From Dromiciops gliroides (taxonomy: Eukaryota; Chordata; Mammalia; Microbiotheria; Microbiotheriidae), in NCBI RefSeq assembly GCF_019393635.1, contig NC_057864.1, positions 494,758,216-494,822,215 on the forward strand: DNA of 64,000 nucleotides, read 5' to 3'. Of this stretch, positions 47,605 through 60,900 are shown piece after piece (positions within the stretch are counted from its first letter, which is position 1; the number at the start of each line of letters is the position of its first letter). Under the pieces are notes generated by a model that was not told the origin of the DNA, did no database searches, and worked only from the letters and a program-made list of their open reading frames with translations. Both the position numbers and the translations under genes were made by a program.

Positions 47605-48261
47605 TCTATGCTTACCGTGACGCCTTGTCACTGTGCCCTATTCCGTGCCTTGAAGATATGGAAGTGGAGATGTCTCGAGGAAGAGCCACCCTGAGTGGCG
47701 AGAGCTTGCTTTGGCCGGTGGTTCTGCTGAACTTTGGGTTCGCTTTTCCCTGAAGGCTGTGGACTAATTGCCCCTGGACCTTGTCATGGGCTGTGTAGAT
47801 GGCTGAGGCGAGGGGAAGCTACACGAAGCCTAAGGCTGTGGAGTGTAAGTGGCAGGAGCGCCCCAGGAAGGGCAGGTCGATGGCCCATCAGGAGACCTTC
47901 CAAAGCCTCCTTTCCAGCAGGAGCAAAACCGAGGGGCTGCTCCAGGACAATCGATTTCCTCAGAGAGATCTCGGTGTATGAGGGAGTATTGGGACCCACT
48001 CCGTGCAGTGCTCCCTGTGCAGGACTTTTCTGATTCAGACGGGTGAAAATGGCAGGCAGGGGTTGCTTTCCAAGCTGGCCCTGGCTGAAGACAGGCAAGG
48101 AGCAGTCCAGCCAAAGGGATTGCATGCAAGGCTGCAGATGGGGAGCTACAAGCAGGGGCGTCTGCAAGGGGCAGGGAGGCGATGTGCACAAAGCAGCCTC
48201 GTGCTCTATTTCTCTGCTCTCAAACAAGCCCATTGGGAGGCTGGGAAGATCACAAGTCATT

Positions 48262-48267
48262 TTTATT
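48262..48267 (-). terminator. COL6A1: Proximal polyadenylation signal AATAAA
   Basis: An AATAAA lies only about 100 nt after the stop codon (context CAGAAATAAAAATG). If used it would produce a very short 3' UTR. Usage is unknown. Confidence 0.3.
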
Positions 48268-48365
48268 TCTGTTTTTCAGGGCCAGTGGGAAGAGGATCAG
48301 GATGGGAGAAGACGAGGGAGCCTGCCCCTGGAGCACGGCTAGTAAGAAGTCCTCACTCCTCCTCT

Positions 48366-48988
48366 TCAGTCGACAGAAATCTTTCTGGAGACTGTTTGGT
48401 AGAACACGCCCTGGAGGAGAGACTGGTAGTCGGGCACGCGGAAGAGGTGGCGTTCTCCGTAGGCCACGTCGTACTCTGTGGTCTTCCCGGTGACCAGGAC
48501 GCGGATGTTGGGCTCGTTGACTTGGCGGCCCACCACCAACACGTAGAGCTCGATGCCCGCTCTCTGGGCTTCCTGCACGGCCTTCTCGATGGCACTCTCC
48601 GTGATTCCTTGGGAGTTCCCATCAGAGAAGAGAAGCACTTTCTTCTTGGCCCGGTCTGAGGATGCTCGCCGGTAGAAAGAAGTCACATAGCGGATGGCTG
48701 CGTTCACGTCCGTGGCGTCGTTCATGAAGCCCATGCTGTCGATGTTGCCGGCGACCACCGTATAGTTCTGGAGGAACTGCAGGGAGTTGGTGTCGGGCCT
48801 CTGCTGGTCCCTGCCACTGTACTGGACCACGGAGAAACGGACGTCGTAGGAGGGGTCGGCCTTTTCGGCCGTGAGGAAGCGTTCAGCCAGCCGCTTCACG
48901 AATCGCTTGGTGGTCTCAAAGTTGTGCCTGCCCACACTGGCCGAGCTGTCCAGTAAGACTGTGATGTCCGTGGGAGACGTGAAGCGGA
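48366..48988 (-). CDS. COL6A1: COL6A1 terminal coding exon (exon 35 by human numbering): vWA domain C2
   Basis: The exon is 623 nt, entered by the acceptor CCTGCAG in phase 1 (the preceding A makes ATC, Ile) and ended by TGA at 48368-48366. It encodes the whole C2 von Willebrand factor A domain. The MIDAS-like motif is LLDSSASVG, followed by [16 protein letters not shown] with an N-glycosylation sequon NYT, then [18 protein letters not shown] and VVGRQVNEP. The chain ends [12 protein letters not shown]. Human has DGSAS at the first motif, so the second residue differs but the D-x-S-x-S pattern is kept. The large single exon for C2 fits the human gene structure. Confidence 0.97.
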
Positions 48989-51900
48989 CTGCAGGGAAGG
49001 AAGGGGTGGTCAGGCTGTCTCTTATTCCCACGGACATTCTGTCTCCCTCCCCACACCCCCGGCCGGCTCAGGACGCGGTCAAATTAGACGGATGCTGGGG
49101 CGGGACAATTAATCAACAAAACGATTCCGCCCAAATGCGGGCATTCACGCAAAGAGGTGACTATTACTCACTCGGGCAGGTGTAGTCTGGGCACTTCTTA
49201 TCTGCAAGAGAGGGAGAAAGAATAGAATGCAACATCAGCATCTGCTACTTTCTTGTACTAGAGAAAACCTGGCTTCGTCCAGGTCGGGAGACCCTGCCTG
49301 CATCCCTGGCCTCCCTCGCCAGGTGGGGGCACCTTCTCTCAGGCCCCAAAACACATTGACCAGGAGGAAGAGAAAGAAGAACACGCTCACTGCGGGCCCC
49401 TCGATGCCATTTCCTGGCCGCCCAAACATTGTCACTTAGCAACGTCTCCTCCCTTGTGATTGACTCCCTCTCCCTGGTGGCTGTTACTAACTTGCTCCCA
49501 GGCATTTCCCTTCTTTCTCAGAGTTGGGGACCTGGCTCCCTCTCCCTCTCTACCCTGAACTCTGATGTTGATGTCTCCTTAAACATTCATCTATCTCACC
49601 ACGAAGTGCTCCTCCATAGGGTCTGATTAAAGGCAGGGGACAACATCCCAGATCAAAGGTGGCTCCTGGGCCCCCTGCATCCTTGCACCATCTGCACCGG
49701 GATCAACCGGTGGCTGCCCGATCCCAACTTCTATCCCTGAGGCTGACTTCACAGTCAACAAACACCGCCCCAGACAAGGAGCGCTGGGCATGCTCATCAG
49801 ATGTGTGTGGGATGTTTGACTCCATCACTGGAGAGCTGGATGGAAGGATCTCTTGAGACCATCATGTTGCACAAGGCCAGGGGCCCAGGGGGACTCTCAC
49901 CGATGCAGATTTGGGTGGTGATGTTTTTCAGGAAGTTGTCATCCAGGAGTTCTGCATAGTTCTCCTTGACGAGGGATATGCCTGTCCTTTTCCCCGGGGA
50001 GCTAGCTTGGCCTTGGCAAGAGATTTCATTCAGCTGATCTGGGCTTGCACTGCCCCCAAAGAGATCCTTGATGCCCAGGGAAAATACCTGTGGAGACGAA
50101 GATCATTACTGAGCTCTTCTTCTTTAAAGACATCTCGGGGCAGCTAGGTGGCACAGTGGATAAAGCACTGGCCCTGGATTCAGGAGGAACTGAGTTCAAA
50201 TTCGACCTCAGACACTTGACACTAGCTGTGTGACCCCGGGCAAGTCACTTAACCCTCATTGCCCCACAAAAAAAAAAAACAATAACAACAACAAAGTGTT
50301 GCACTTACACAACACAAACCACATTTTGAAGGAAGGTAATTACTTTCCTAATTCTCATCCCTTCTCTACTCAAATGATCATATATTTACTTTTCTGTGCT
50401 CCTATCTTCCCTGAGAGAATGGAAGCTCCCGCAGGACAGGCATGATTTCATTTCCATCCTTGTGTGGTTAACGCCTAGTACAGCATCTGGCCCACACTAG
50501 ACCTCAATAAAGGTTTGTTGAATTGAAGTGAAACTCAATCTCCATGCATATGAGCCCCCCCCCCCCCAATCTAGAATCAATGGTGGAGAAGACTCGTTTC
50601 TTCTTCTTCTTCTTTTTTTTTTGCAGGGAAATGGGGTTTAAGTGACTTGCCCAGGGTCACACAGCTAGTAAGTGTCTGAGGCTGGGTTTGAACTCAGGTC
50701 CTCCTGAATCCAAGGCTAGTGCCTTATCCATTGCGCCACCTAGCTGCCCCCTCGTTTATTATTTTCTGGACTAAACAATGGCTCCAGAATTCAGCTGCGT
50801 GGCCTCCTTCCACTCACCACCACATCTGCTCCACAGAGCACAGTCAGAGGGGTTGTGTCCCGCTCGACGTCTGACCGCCCATCTGTGATGACAAGAGCAA
50901 TCCGCTCGTTCTGGGTGGGAGGCAGCAGGTTATTCCTGGTGTACTGAAGGGCCTCCCCAGTGAAGGTGCCTCCGGCCATCCACTGCAGCTTCTTCACTGC
51001 CCTGCATTCAAAGAGGGAGATTAGAACCCAAGTTCTCCCTTGATGGGAGAGTGACCTTCCCTCAGTTACAATGTCCTCACAGCGGCTATCTTGTGGGAGA
51101 CATCCTTGGCACACCCTTGGTCATCAGCCATTCTACTGAACGGAGGGAAGAGTGGCACAAATTACATTTCGCTAAAAAGGTCCTGCTGAAGACCAAGAGG
51201 CATGCTTACTCACTCCCTTCTCCCCCACCTGACCCTGCCATTTTGACATTGTGCCATTCCCCACAATGATGGGATGGGGAGAGATGCTGTCCTCATCCCA
51301 CACGGCAGAGTGTCATCGGTTGGTACTAATGACATAGGAGAGATGGAGAGAATGTCAAATCCTTGGGGGAAGACACTGGTTCCTTTTCAGTTTTGCACCT
51401 CAGTGCCTAAAAGAGTGCTTGGCACATAGTAGGTCCTTCATAATTGCTCATCAATGGATTAGTTGTTGGCTAACACCATCTTGGAAGCAATTCTTTCAGA
51501 TGAACTTCTGTAATGAGGAGACTGGAAAGGCAACAGAAAGCCTTCATCCTTTCTTTCTGGAGAGGGATAGAGTTTTGCTTCCATATTTCTTAGGCAGTCT
51601 CTGCTTGCCACTCACTTGATGATTTCTTTGGGATAGAAACAATCAAGGCAGAATATTTGTTTGCATGACCCATCTTCAAACAAATAGAACATGGCTTGAT
51701 AACACCATGATTTGATAACCTTTCTAAGAGGGGGAATGTCTACTCTTACACATGCCATGGTCAAAATGCTCAGGTGACAGATGCATGAGCAGAGAAGTAA
51801 GTGTTGTTGAGGATTCAGCTCCAGCTCCCGGAGGCTGAGCCCAGGGCTCTGTGTGGAGCAGACACCTTCACAACTGTCAAATCAAGCTTGCACCCCGCCT

Positions 51901-54900
51901 TAGTCACACGGTTCTCCATCATGAAAGTCTATGGAGGAAAGTCCCCTTCGGGTCAAGCTTGGGAAACTTTCTCCCAGAAGGCTCAGGGTGGAGGGTGGGG
52001 GAAGGGTTGGGGGGGGTGGTACTTACTCCTTCAGGTCATGAGCATTCTGGATGTTGCTGTTGCTCAAGCTCACATGCTCCTGCATTAGGTTGTGACTGTA
52101 CTGGACAACGCCTGCATGGGACTCGCCAGGCTCAAACTAGAAAACAGAGTTTATAAAGAAAGTGGACAGGGTCAGAACCAAGATGGGGCATTTTCCACAA
52201 GAAAGCGATGGAGTCACCGAGTTTTCGCCCTTGCTGCTTTCCAATTGCCCATTTCTAATAGGAATGAACGAACGAATGAATGAATGGTTATCTCCTAAAC
52301 TCAGTCTCTTGGTTTCTAAATCTCTGTTTTGGACTGGCGCCCCCGCCCCGCCTCCGCAGTGGTTCAGCCAACATATTTTGCCCTTGCTGTGTGACCAGTA
52401 CTTCTTGGGAGATACTCTTTAAAAATGAAAGTGGGTGTCCAGGTTTGGTATCTAATCAAGAGTAGGAGGCCGTGGCCCCAGATGCATTGATGGTTACCAA
52501 CTCCTCAATGAGAAGTTCACAGAAAATCTTAACTTTAAACGTGTTTGGTGGTTCTTTCATCTGGACGGCGTGGGGACAATTGCTTGCCACTCACACCCCG
52601 TTTTAGGTCGGCACACAATTATAGACAGAGCTTGCGTTCCATGCATGGTGTGACCAGAGTCCTCTTGCCTTCCCTGAATGGGTCTGATGCTAATATCCAC
52701 AGATTGCTTTTTAGGATTTAGGGGGAAGGGGATTGTTCTAACCCACATTCCTTTGAAGCTCTAAGCCTTGAGGAAGGCAAGTCAGGCTTTGTCGTGGATA
52801 TGAGACGAGGGATTTCTTTTCTGCATGTGTCTAGCATTCTGAAAGACTATATTTATTACCCATGTTTGGAAGGGATCATGAGGGAGGAATTATGTAAATC
52901 AGGTTGGTAGTCAGATGAGGTCTAACTTTTGAAAGACCATTTTTTTCTTGTCTATATTTTCCATGGGAAGTTAAGAATTTAGGTGGGATATAAGAAGATG
53001 TCCCAGGTGGACCGGGGCTGCCTCTGTCTGGAGGTCTTCAGGCCAAGGCTGGGTGGCCACTTCTTGGAGAGGTTGTAGAGGGGACCATAAACTCCTTGGG
53101 GGCAGGGATAGTTTCATTCTTGTCTCTTGCCTTAATAAATATTTGTTGGATTTAATTTGTCTGAGGAAGGTTAGACTGACAGTCTCTGAGGTCTCTTTGA
53201 GCTCTGAGATTCTGGGACTCCCTGGAATTCTCCACTGGTCTCCACCCAAGGTTCCCCCATCCCAGTGGCAGTAGCATCAAGGGGTACTTTGTGAAAGGCC
53301 ATGGTGGCTCAGATTCTTGTGTTCATGAGCTTGCCTGAATGCCCTGCCTCACTTCCTTCTTACCATCCACCACTGTGCATTTAGGCCCAGCTTTGGAGGG
53401 AATGGGAGATTCAGGGGGAGGAACATGGGGGTGAGACTGTCTCCCTTTCTCTCCTTTAAATAAATGTCCGAGGGTGGGATGGCTGACTCATCCAGAGTGT
53501 TTCACAATTGGCTTAGAAGGCCATAGCAGATTTTTCTTCTGGGCATGGTGTCATGGAAACAATTCACCAGCATGGTAACTGCTATTTAAATGGTGGTGGT
53601 TAGTGACAATGTCCTGTAATGACAGGGCATGGAAGTGGGTGCCCTGACCATCATTTTGTGTTTTGGGAAAATTGCATTTGGCCCAACTCTGTGTAACTGT
53701 CTGAAGCCAGCAAGGAGCATGCCATTGGATGGCTTACGAACATTGCTTGACATATGGGAAACATGGAGCCTAAGAAATCTTACCTGACATAAGGAAACCT
53801 CTTTGTTTAAGAACTAAAGGGACATTTGTAGACAGGGTCACTTCCAAGGGCCAGAAAAGTTTCCTTCTGATGAGAGATACCCCAAGGTGTTATAGGCTAA
53901 CCTGGGGAGGGCTTCTTAGGGAGTCTAGTGTGGGAGGACCCCTGCAAGGCAGCACAAAGGCCCTAAGGCATGAGCTCTGGGCAGACATTTGGGGATTCCA
54001 GGGCCTTACCTTGACCAGCTCATCTCTGCTCAGTCTGTCGATGACCTTGACAATGAAGTCTTTGGCAATCTCAAAGTTCTGAAGACCAATACTCTCTGAA
54101 CTGTCCAACACGAAGAGGATGTCGATGGGGCCACACTTACATTCTATTCCAAGACAGGAGACACCAGAAGCATGACCACAGTTGGCCAGCCTCTATGAGA
54201 CGGCCTCGAGGTGGCTTGAGATGAGCCACACTCAGAGGAGGAATTCAGAGACTAAATCACTCTGTCCTTGCTGGGGCTGTTTCTATATTAGCTGGAGGTT
54301 TATACATTGGTTTGAGATTCCCAGCCAAGACGGAAAGAGAAAAGTCTCTCCTCTTCCGCCCCCTCCCCCAAGACTAGAGCAGCTCCTGTTCTCTATTGAT
54401 TTATTACACCCCTGTACAGTGCCCTGTCGTTGCAGACTACTCTTATTAGCGCGTGGGAAGCCTGCCCCAGGGATGCCGTCACTGCCCCCTGGCCGTGGCT
54501 CCATCGCAAGGTACTAATGTTTGGATCTGACCCACCTGAGTTGGCCACCCCTCCCCTTGCCCTCTAGCCCTGGCGGGCCGCGCTGCGCTGCAGGGGCTGG
54601 AGAGTAACACAAAGAGGGGGTGCACCTTTTTAAGAGTAGCCAAGAGATCCTTACTTACCACAGCAAGCTAGAGAAAAGAAAAGGAAAGAGGAAATTAAAA
54701 TTCAGAGCAGACTTCCTGTGGCTCCCGACCAGAAACCAGGGCGAGCTCTGCCTCTGGAGGAGCATTTTCATCTTTCTCTGTCCCTGAAAGGCCCTTGGCA
54801 GAAGAGACTAGTTTCTTTTTTTACTTTTTGGGGGGAGGCAATTTGGGTTAGGTGACTTGTCCAGGGTCACACAGCTAGTAAGTCTCTGAGGTCAAATTTG

Positions 54901-57900
54901 AACTCAGGTCCTCGTGACTATCCACTGTACCACCCAGCTGAGGCCCTACGGCCACTCCGTGGGTCCCGAGGAGGAAGGGGCAAGGGTGGGAGGAGATAGC
55001 ACACCCTACAAAAAAGTCTGTTTGGGCTGCGGGAGAAATTGGAAGGGAGGCCACAGTGCCTCGGCCTTCACCGGGGCTTTGAGTGTCTGTGCTGGCCACA
55101 CCGGGCAGGCGGTCCTTTACAACAGAAATGGGGGGTGCCACCAAGGTTGCCACAGGTGGCCAACATACAGTGGCCCAAACCAGATTAAAATGTCCACGGG
55201 AAAGATTCGACCAAGTCAGTAAAAACACGACCGAATACAGATCATGTTGGCGTGTGTTTTTCTCAGTCAGTCTGTGGCCCAGAGATTCTTAGTGACCCTT
55301 GTTTCCTCCTGAGTTTGACACCAGGATCTACGCCATACGGGACTTCCACTTTGACTGGATTCAGGGGTCGCTGGGCACCCACTAACTGATGACTACTACA
55401 GAACCTGCTGGTCCATGTTGTCCACACGGTCCCATTAGCATCTATAACATGACAGTGCAGGACCCCCTTGCATGGGATGGAGGAGAGTACGGGCAGAGTC
55501 GGGAGGCCTGGCTTCACATCCTGGCTTGGACACTTCCTGGCTGTGTGACCTTGCCTCCCTGACTGCCCCGCTCTCTTCATCTGTAGACTGGGGATAAGCA
55601 CGTTTGGGCCACGTATCTCTGGGGAAGGCCCCATTGTTGTGATGGGCATCATTCTAATGCAAATCATCCCAAGGCACAGATGAATACTCACAGCACATTT
55701 TCATGATTATGTCCAGTATTTCACATTCCTGAGGAGGAGAGAGAAGAATCATCATTCCTCAGGCAATGGAAGCCCTTGTACACCCCGGTGGGAAGGTGGC
55801 CGCTTGGCCAAGGGAAGCTCTGGGGTGACTAGGCCTCGCTCTGGAGAGCGGGGGGACGTCAGAGGGACTTTGTCACGGACACAGCCCCTGAGGGGACTTT
55901 AGAGTCTCCTTTTTCAGGCAGGGAAACTGAGGTCCAGAGAGGGGGCCTCCCTCGGGCCCCCAACACCCCTCCCACCTCTTAGATTCCCAGTTTCTGGGCT
56001 CTGTGACCCTCAAGCTTGGCTCGGTTCTTAGACAAGCCCCCCAGCTCTGGAAGCCGGTGGTGGATTTACGTTCATGGCAGATTAATTGTGCCAGAGTGAG
56101 CCCTTCCCTGAGTTCTGTGGCTCAGGTCAATAGAAAGGAGGTCATCATGGGAAAGGGGTCCAAGGGGTGGTGGCTTGATTTACTCACATCTGGTCCTGGA
56201 GGCCCTGTGGGTCCTGGGGGTCCCTGTTTAAGACAAAAATACAGAAAACAATAAAAACAGAAGAAGAAAATGGAAGAGGGCGTGATCAAGGGGAATGCCC
56301 CCTGGCCTTTGCCTTCCCATGGCTGAGTCATGGGCGAGGAGCAGAATTACAGCCCCCTCCTCCCGGCAATGCCCAGAATGCTCCTGCTGATGGACGACTG
56401 GGCAGTGGTCTGGGTCACCGGCTGTCACCCTCGGGCTGGGGACACACTCAAGCGAGTGTGTGTTCACATGTCTCATCAGTCCCTGCTTTTCTGAAGAAGG
56501 GCCATGTGGTAGAAGGAACTGCCAGCCTTCAGGCCAGGACCCCTGCGGAGAGGCCGCTGATGGGCCAAAGACCCAAGACTGCAGCCTCCATGCCTCGGTC
56601 CGGGGTGGGGGGACGGCCTTGTCCAGAGCTCCCCATGTCGCCTGCCTATCCCTGGGCTGCAGTGGATTTGTGGAGCTGGCTCAAGTGAGACAATGTCTGG
56701 GAGCTCTTTGCAAACCTTAAGGCACCATCTACAAACCAGTGGTGGGGGTGGTGAGGGGGAGGAGGAGGGGAAGGGGGTGAAGGATGCTGGGGGTTCCTGT
56801 TCCCTTCTTGGATGGGAGGGGCAGTGCTGCCTGCTCCCATGGCCAGAGACTGAGGCCCGATGGCCACTCCGTGGGTCCCGAGGAGGAAGGGGCAAGGGTG
56901 GGAAGGGATAGCACACCCACAGGAGCCTGGCCCTGGAGTTGGGGAACACCTTGGATGCCATCTGGTCTGACCCTCTCATTTTCCGATGAACAAACTGAGG
57001 CACAGACAGCTGAGGTGACTTGCTCCAAGCCATAGAGCAAGGAAGGCAGAGCTAGGGTTCAAGGTCAGCGCTTTTCCCCCTGCACCCCATCAACCTCAGT
57101 TCTGGAAGACTTCCCGAAGCGCATCCCCCTCCCACTCCACTGTCCACCTTGAGATGCCTACTGTGTGCTGCTTCTCAAAGGGGGACAGATGCCGGTGGGA
57201 TGCATCCTGCATGTACCGAGTCCCCAAAAAGGAGCCCCGACATCCCAGGAGTTTGGGCTCACTGAGGCTCTTCCCAATCGAGGGTGTTGAGGGCAGCTCC
57301 ATCACTGTCCTTTGGCACAGCTCAGAGATTTGGGGACATCAAAACCAATCCCCAAGTTGAAAAGGTTGGGGCCCCTGCTCCGTGGTGTGGCCAAGATGCT
57401 GGGAAAGGTTTTTGGGGGCGCGTCTTCTAGCCTCGACACACAACCCTCTGAGGTTTGCAGAGGCTCAATTATCGCATTTGAACCTGGGAGGCGGGTGCCA
57501 CAGGCATGGCCACTCATCTTCTATAGATAAGGAGGCCTGGGGCTTTCTGAGCAGTGTCTGAACAGAATTCACACTCAGTTCTCTCCGACGCCAGGCTCAG
57601 CCTCTCCCCACTCTTCCCCCAGCCCCAGTCACTTCAAGGGCTCCACAGTATTTCTCCAAGTCTCCACCCCTCCCAGCTTGGCAGCTCCCATTCCCATCCC
57701 TTTCCCCACTTTCCCCTAAGGTCCAACACCCCAAGGCAGCCAGTGGAAATTCTATAACTTAGCTCCCGGCAGGAAGTCACTGCTTAATAGAAACTCTTCC
57801 GAGGCTGGCCAAGCACTCCATGCCAGAGACAGGCCTTCCACCCGCTTACTTGGCCACATCAGACAATTCACAGAAAGCTTAGGGAGCCCCCTCTAGAGCT

Positions 57901-60900
57901 GACGCCCCTGACTTAGCGGTCCAGGGCTTCCCGGACACCGTCTGGTTCCAAGGCCAGGACCCAGAGGGCGTCTGTTTGGAGCTGGGTCGGATGTCAAAAG
58001 GCCGACCCCTTGGAGGCTCCCAAAAAAGGGAAGAAAAAGCAAAAAAGAGATGTCTTTCTCTGAGGCCTCTCCCCTCCCCAAGTTCTCTGGGTCTTCTCTG
58101 TCCTTCTGCGGATGCTACTTACCGCGGGACCTTCTGGGCCTCTGTAACCCTTGGCCCCTTTAATCCCTGGTGGTGAGATGTCATTGTTCTGGAAGAAAGC
58201 AAGAAAAGACCATCATGTATATGGAGGATGGCGCCTCTTCCAGTGTGGTGAATCCATCCCACAAGAGGATCTTTCTGTCCCAGCGGGGGGGTGCACCAGG
58301 CCAGGAAGTAAGGGACCTGTATTTTGTGAGAGGGCCCTAACGTGGCTAAGTGGGCTGAATGACAGAAGGCGGGTGCCCCAGAGGCAGTGGGAAGTCCACA
58401 GCCTATCCCCAGTGAGGGCTCACATGCCAAGGGAGAAGGCACTGTCAAGATATTACTGGTCTGACCCTCTCATTTTCCGATGAGCAAACTGAGGCACAGA
58501 CAGCTGAGGTGACTTGCTCCAGGCCATAGAGCAAGGAAGGCAGATATTACAGAAAGAGGCTGAGCCCATAGAAAACGTGTGTGCGAGAGGGGGGGGTGTG
58601 TGTGTGGGGGGGTCACAGGTAGATAGATGGCCCCCAGTGTCCGAGCCAGAGGAAGGCCTCCTTGAAGCCTGGATGGGGAGAGTGGGGGAGGCTCCTCAGG
58701 GTTCCGGGTGTGTCTGGGTATCTCCTAGCGTCAGGGTGGCCGTCACCGACCGGCCATTACTTACGTCCTCGCCGGGGTCGCCAGCCTCTCCTTCATCTCC
58801 CTTGACACCGGGATAGCCTTTGCTGCCCTGTCCGTGGGGAATAGATGACTATGGTTAATGCCAGGGTGGGTCCTGAGTGACCCCCGTGACTCGTCATCTG
58901 CCCATGGCTGTATTGTGATGTGGTGGTGTGGCACCAAGGACCTCAGGCCGTTGAGGCCTCCTGAGGAGAGAGACTTCGACAGAGGTAATCCAGTAGGCCC
59001 AAATGTCCTAGTGCACAAGGAGCAGAGGACGGTCTCAACGTGCCCGAAGTTCCTCCAGCTCCACGGTCTGGATGGGGTCCCCGGGCACAGGAAAGGGGCA
59101 GTGTGTACAGGGAAGCACAGGATCAGCTTATAAAGCCCTGAGACTTCCCATGACCTTGTGTGGGTGGCACCCATGCAATGGAAGGGAACCTCCGTAGGGC
59201 AGAATTGGGTTCTTATCCTGGCATTCCAATTTGGGTCATGGCAGAAGAGCCTTGGGCCGGAGACAAGTCCCCCAGAGCTGCCCATGCTGGTGGCCGCGTT
59301 CCAGGGTTAGACGCCCCCAACATCACAGAGGCAGAAATGAACCAGGGTTCCCCAGGGACACCCAGCCCTCCTAGATGGGGCATCTGGGGGGGCAAAGGCC
59401 TGAATGTGGCCTATACTCACATTGATGCCAGGAAGACCCCTGTTCCCTGGATAGCCCTGAGGGAGGGAGAAGAAGAGAGGAAGTGTGAGGCAGACAGTCC
59501 CTTCCCACACTCTGTGGGTAGGTTTGACGGGCTGGCAGGTTACAAGGGGAGGCAGGGGCCACCCCTCAGAGGAGGACTCTGCCCCACACAAGGGCCCAGG
59601 GCCACAGAGCTGCACAAGCCTTTTGGTTAGGGTGGGGAGGGGCAGGGGGACACTTACAGGAAAGCCTGGGAAGCCTTCTGTGCCGTTGCCAGGGGGCCCA
59701 TCTTCACCCTAGAAAGAAGAACCGGTACCCAAAGAAGGTCTGAGAACCTCCCATCACTGAAGGGAGAAGTCCTGCCCCACTTTGGTCCTTCTCTGCAGCC
59801 CTCCTGGGGGTGCTGGGTCCCTGCCCCGCCCTGCTGCCTCCATCCCAGATCCACATCCCCTCATCTCAGCCAAGGACGTCTGCCAGCTGCCCATCGGGTC
59901 CAGCTCTCTGAGCATCCTTTCTGCCCTGTCCAGAAAGTGGCCCCCAGGCCTGCAGTGAGGACAGTGTGGTCTGGCTTGCGCTACCTTCCTAGTTCTGTTA
60001 CAGGCACAGGCCAGATGGACATGCCTTGGGCAGACAGAGGCTGCTTACAAAGCGCCGAGCTTGCTCCCCCACAAAAATGTCAACTAGTCTAAAGTTTAGA
60101 TAAACCACAATTTATAAAGGAAGTGGCGGCATCTGCCCTTTGAAGAGGACTGGAAAATCCTTGTGGGCCCTGACCCAGCTCCTGGACGCCACGTGGGGAG
60201 GGGGTGCTCAGTGCCTCCTTCCTCTGCCTCGCTCGGTATCCATCCTTACATGGACGATGAAAGGCCAGGCAGGGTTTGGCAGAAGGCCAAGCCTCGCCCG
60301 GGCCCATAGTGAGTCTTTGCTTGGGGAGGTAGGCCCAGGGCAGGCCTGACCCCATTCAAATGGGCCCTGAGGGTGATGGCTTCTGTCCAACTTGACTTCA
60401 CCTGTCCATAGTTGCTACTGCTCAGGGTCAGAAAAGGTGCCTGCTTTTGTCCTCTGGAGGAGAAAGGCCTTGGCTCCCCCTGACCCTGGGCATCCCTTCC
60501 CTCCTGCTGGTCATGCTGTTTCATGGATGAGAGCCAAGCTCTGGAGTGACCTGTGGCTGTGGCCGGCCCTTTTATGGAGGATCTTAACATACGCAGAATC
60601 TCCCTGAGTAGATAATAACCAGAGTTTGGATATGGTGGTGCTATTTTTAAGCTCAGTCAGAGCCGGAAGGAACCTCAGAGACCATCTTGTCTTTACAGAT
60701 GGGGAAACTGAGGCCCATGGGGGATCAGTGACCTTCCCAAGGTCACAGAACAGATTCCTGGCAGACTTGGGATGAGAACCCCAGCCAGTGCATTTCCAGC
60801 CATCTGTCCTCCCTGCTCCTTTCAATCAACCAAACTCCTTGTCTTTTGCCCCAGATACGGGTGTAGCGTCAAACCCAAAGAGATCCCAGTTCCTGGAGCC

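Larger units (their letters stand above)
47300..48365 (-). other. COL6A1: COL6A1 3' untranslated region (inferred extent)
   Basis: This region follows the TGA stop on the minus strand. Its lower limit is set about 17 nt beyond the distal AATAAA at 47317-47322, giving about 1.06 kb. That agrees with the roughly 1 kb human 3' UTR recalled from knowledge. No SINE or LINE is seen inside, unlike the flanks, which fits transcribed, constrained sequence. The exact cleavage site is not visible. Confidence 0.6.
56224..58122 (-). other. COL6A1: COL6A1 intron 26, carrying duplicated units A2 and B1
   Basis: A 1.9-kb intron. It contains a 69-bp unit (56850-56918) and an 89-bp unit (56962-57050) that have near-identical partners in other introns of this gene. 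The remainder looks single-copy within the window. Confidence 0.85.

Noticed and set aside
48003..48659. 218-codon plus-strand open frame opposite the COL6A1 last exon
   Set aside because: It is the antisense shadow of the C2 domain, where high GC at third positions keeps the complementary frame open.
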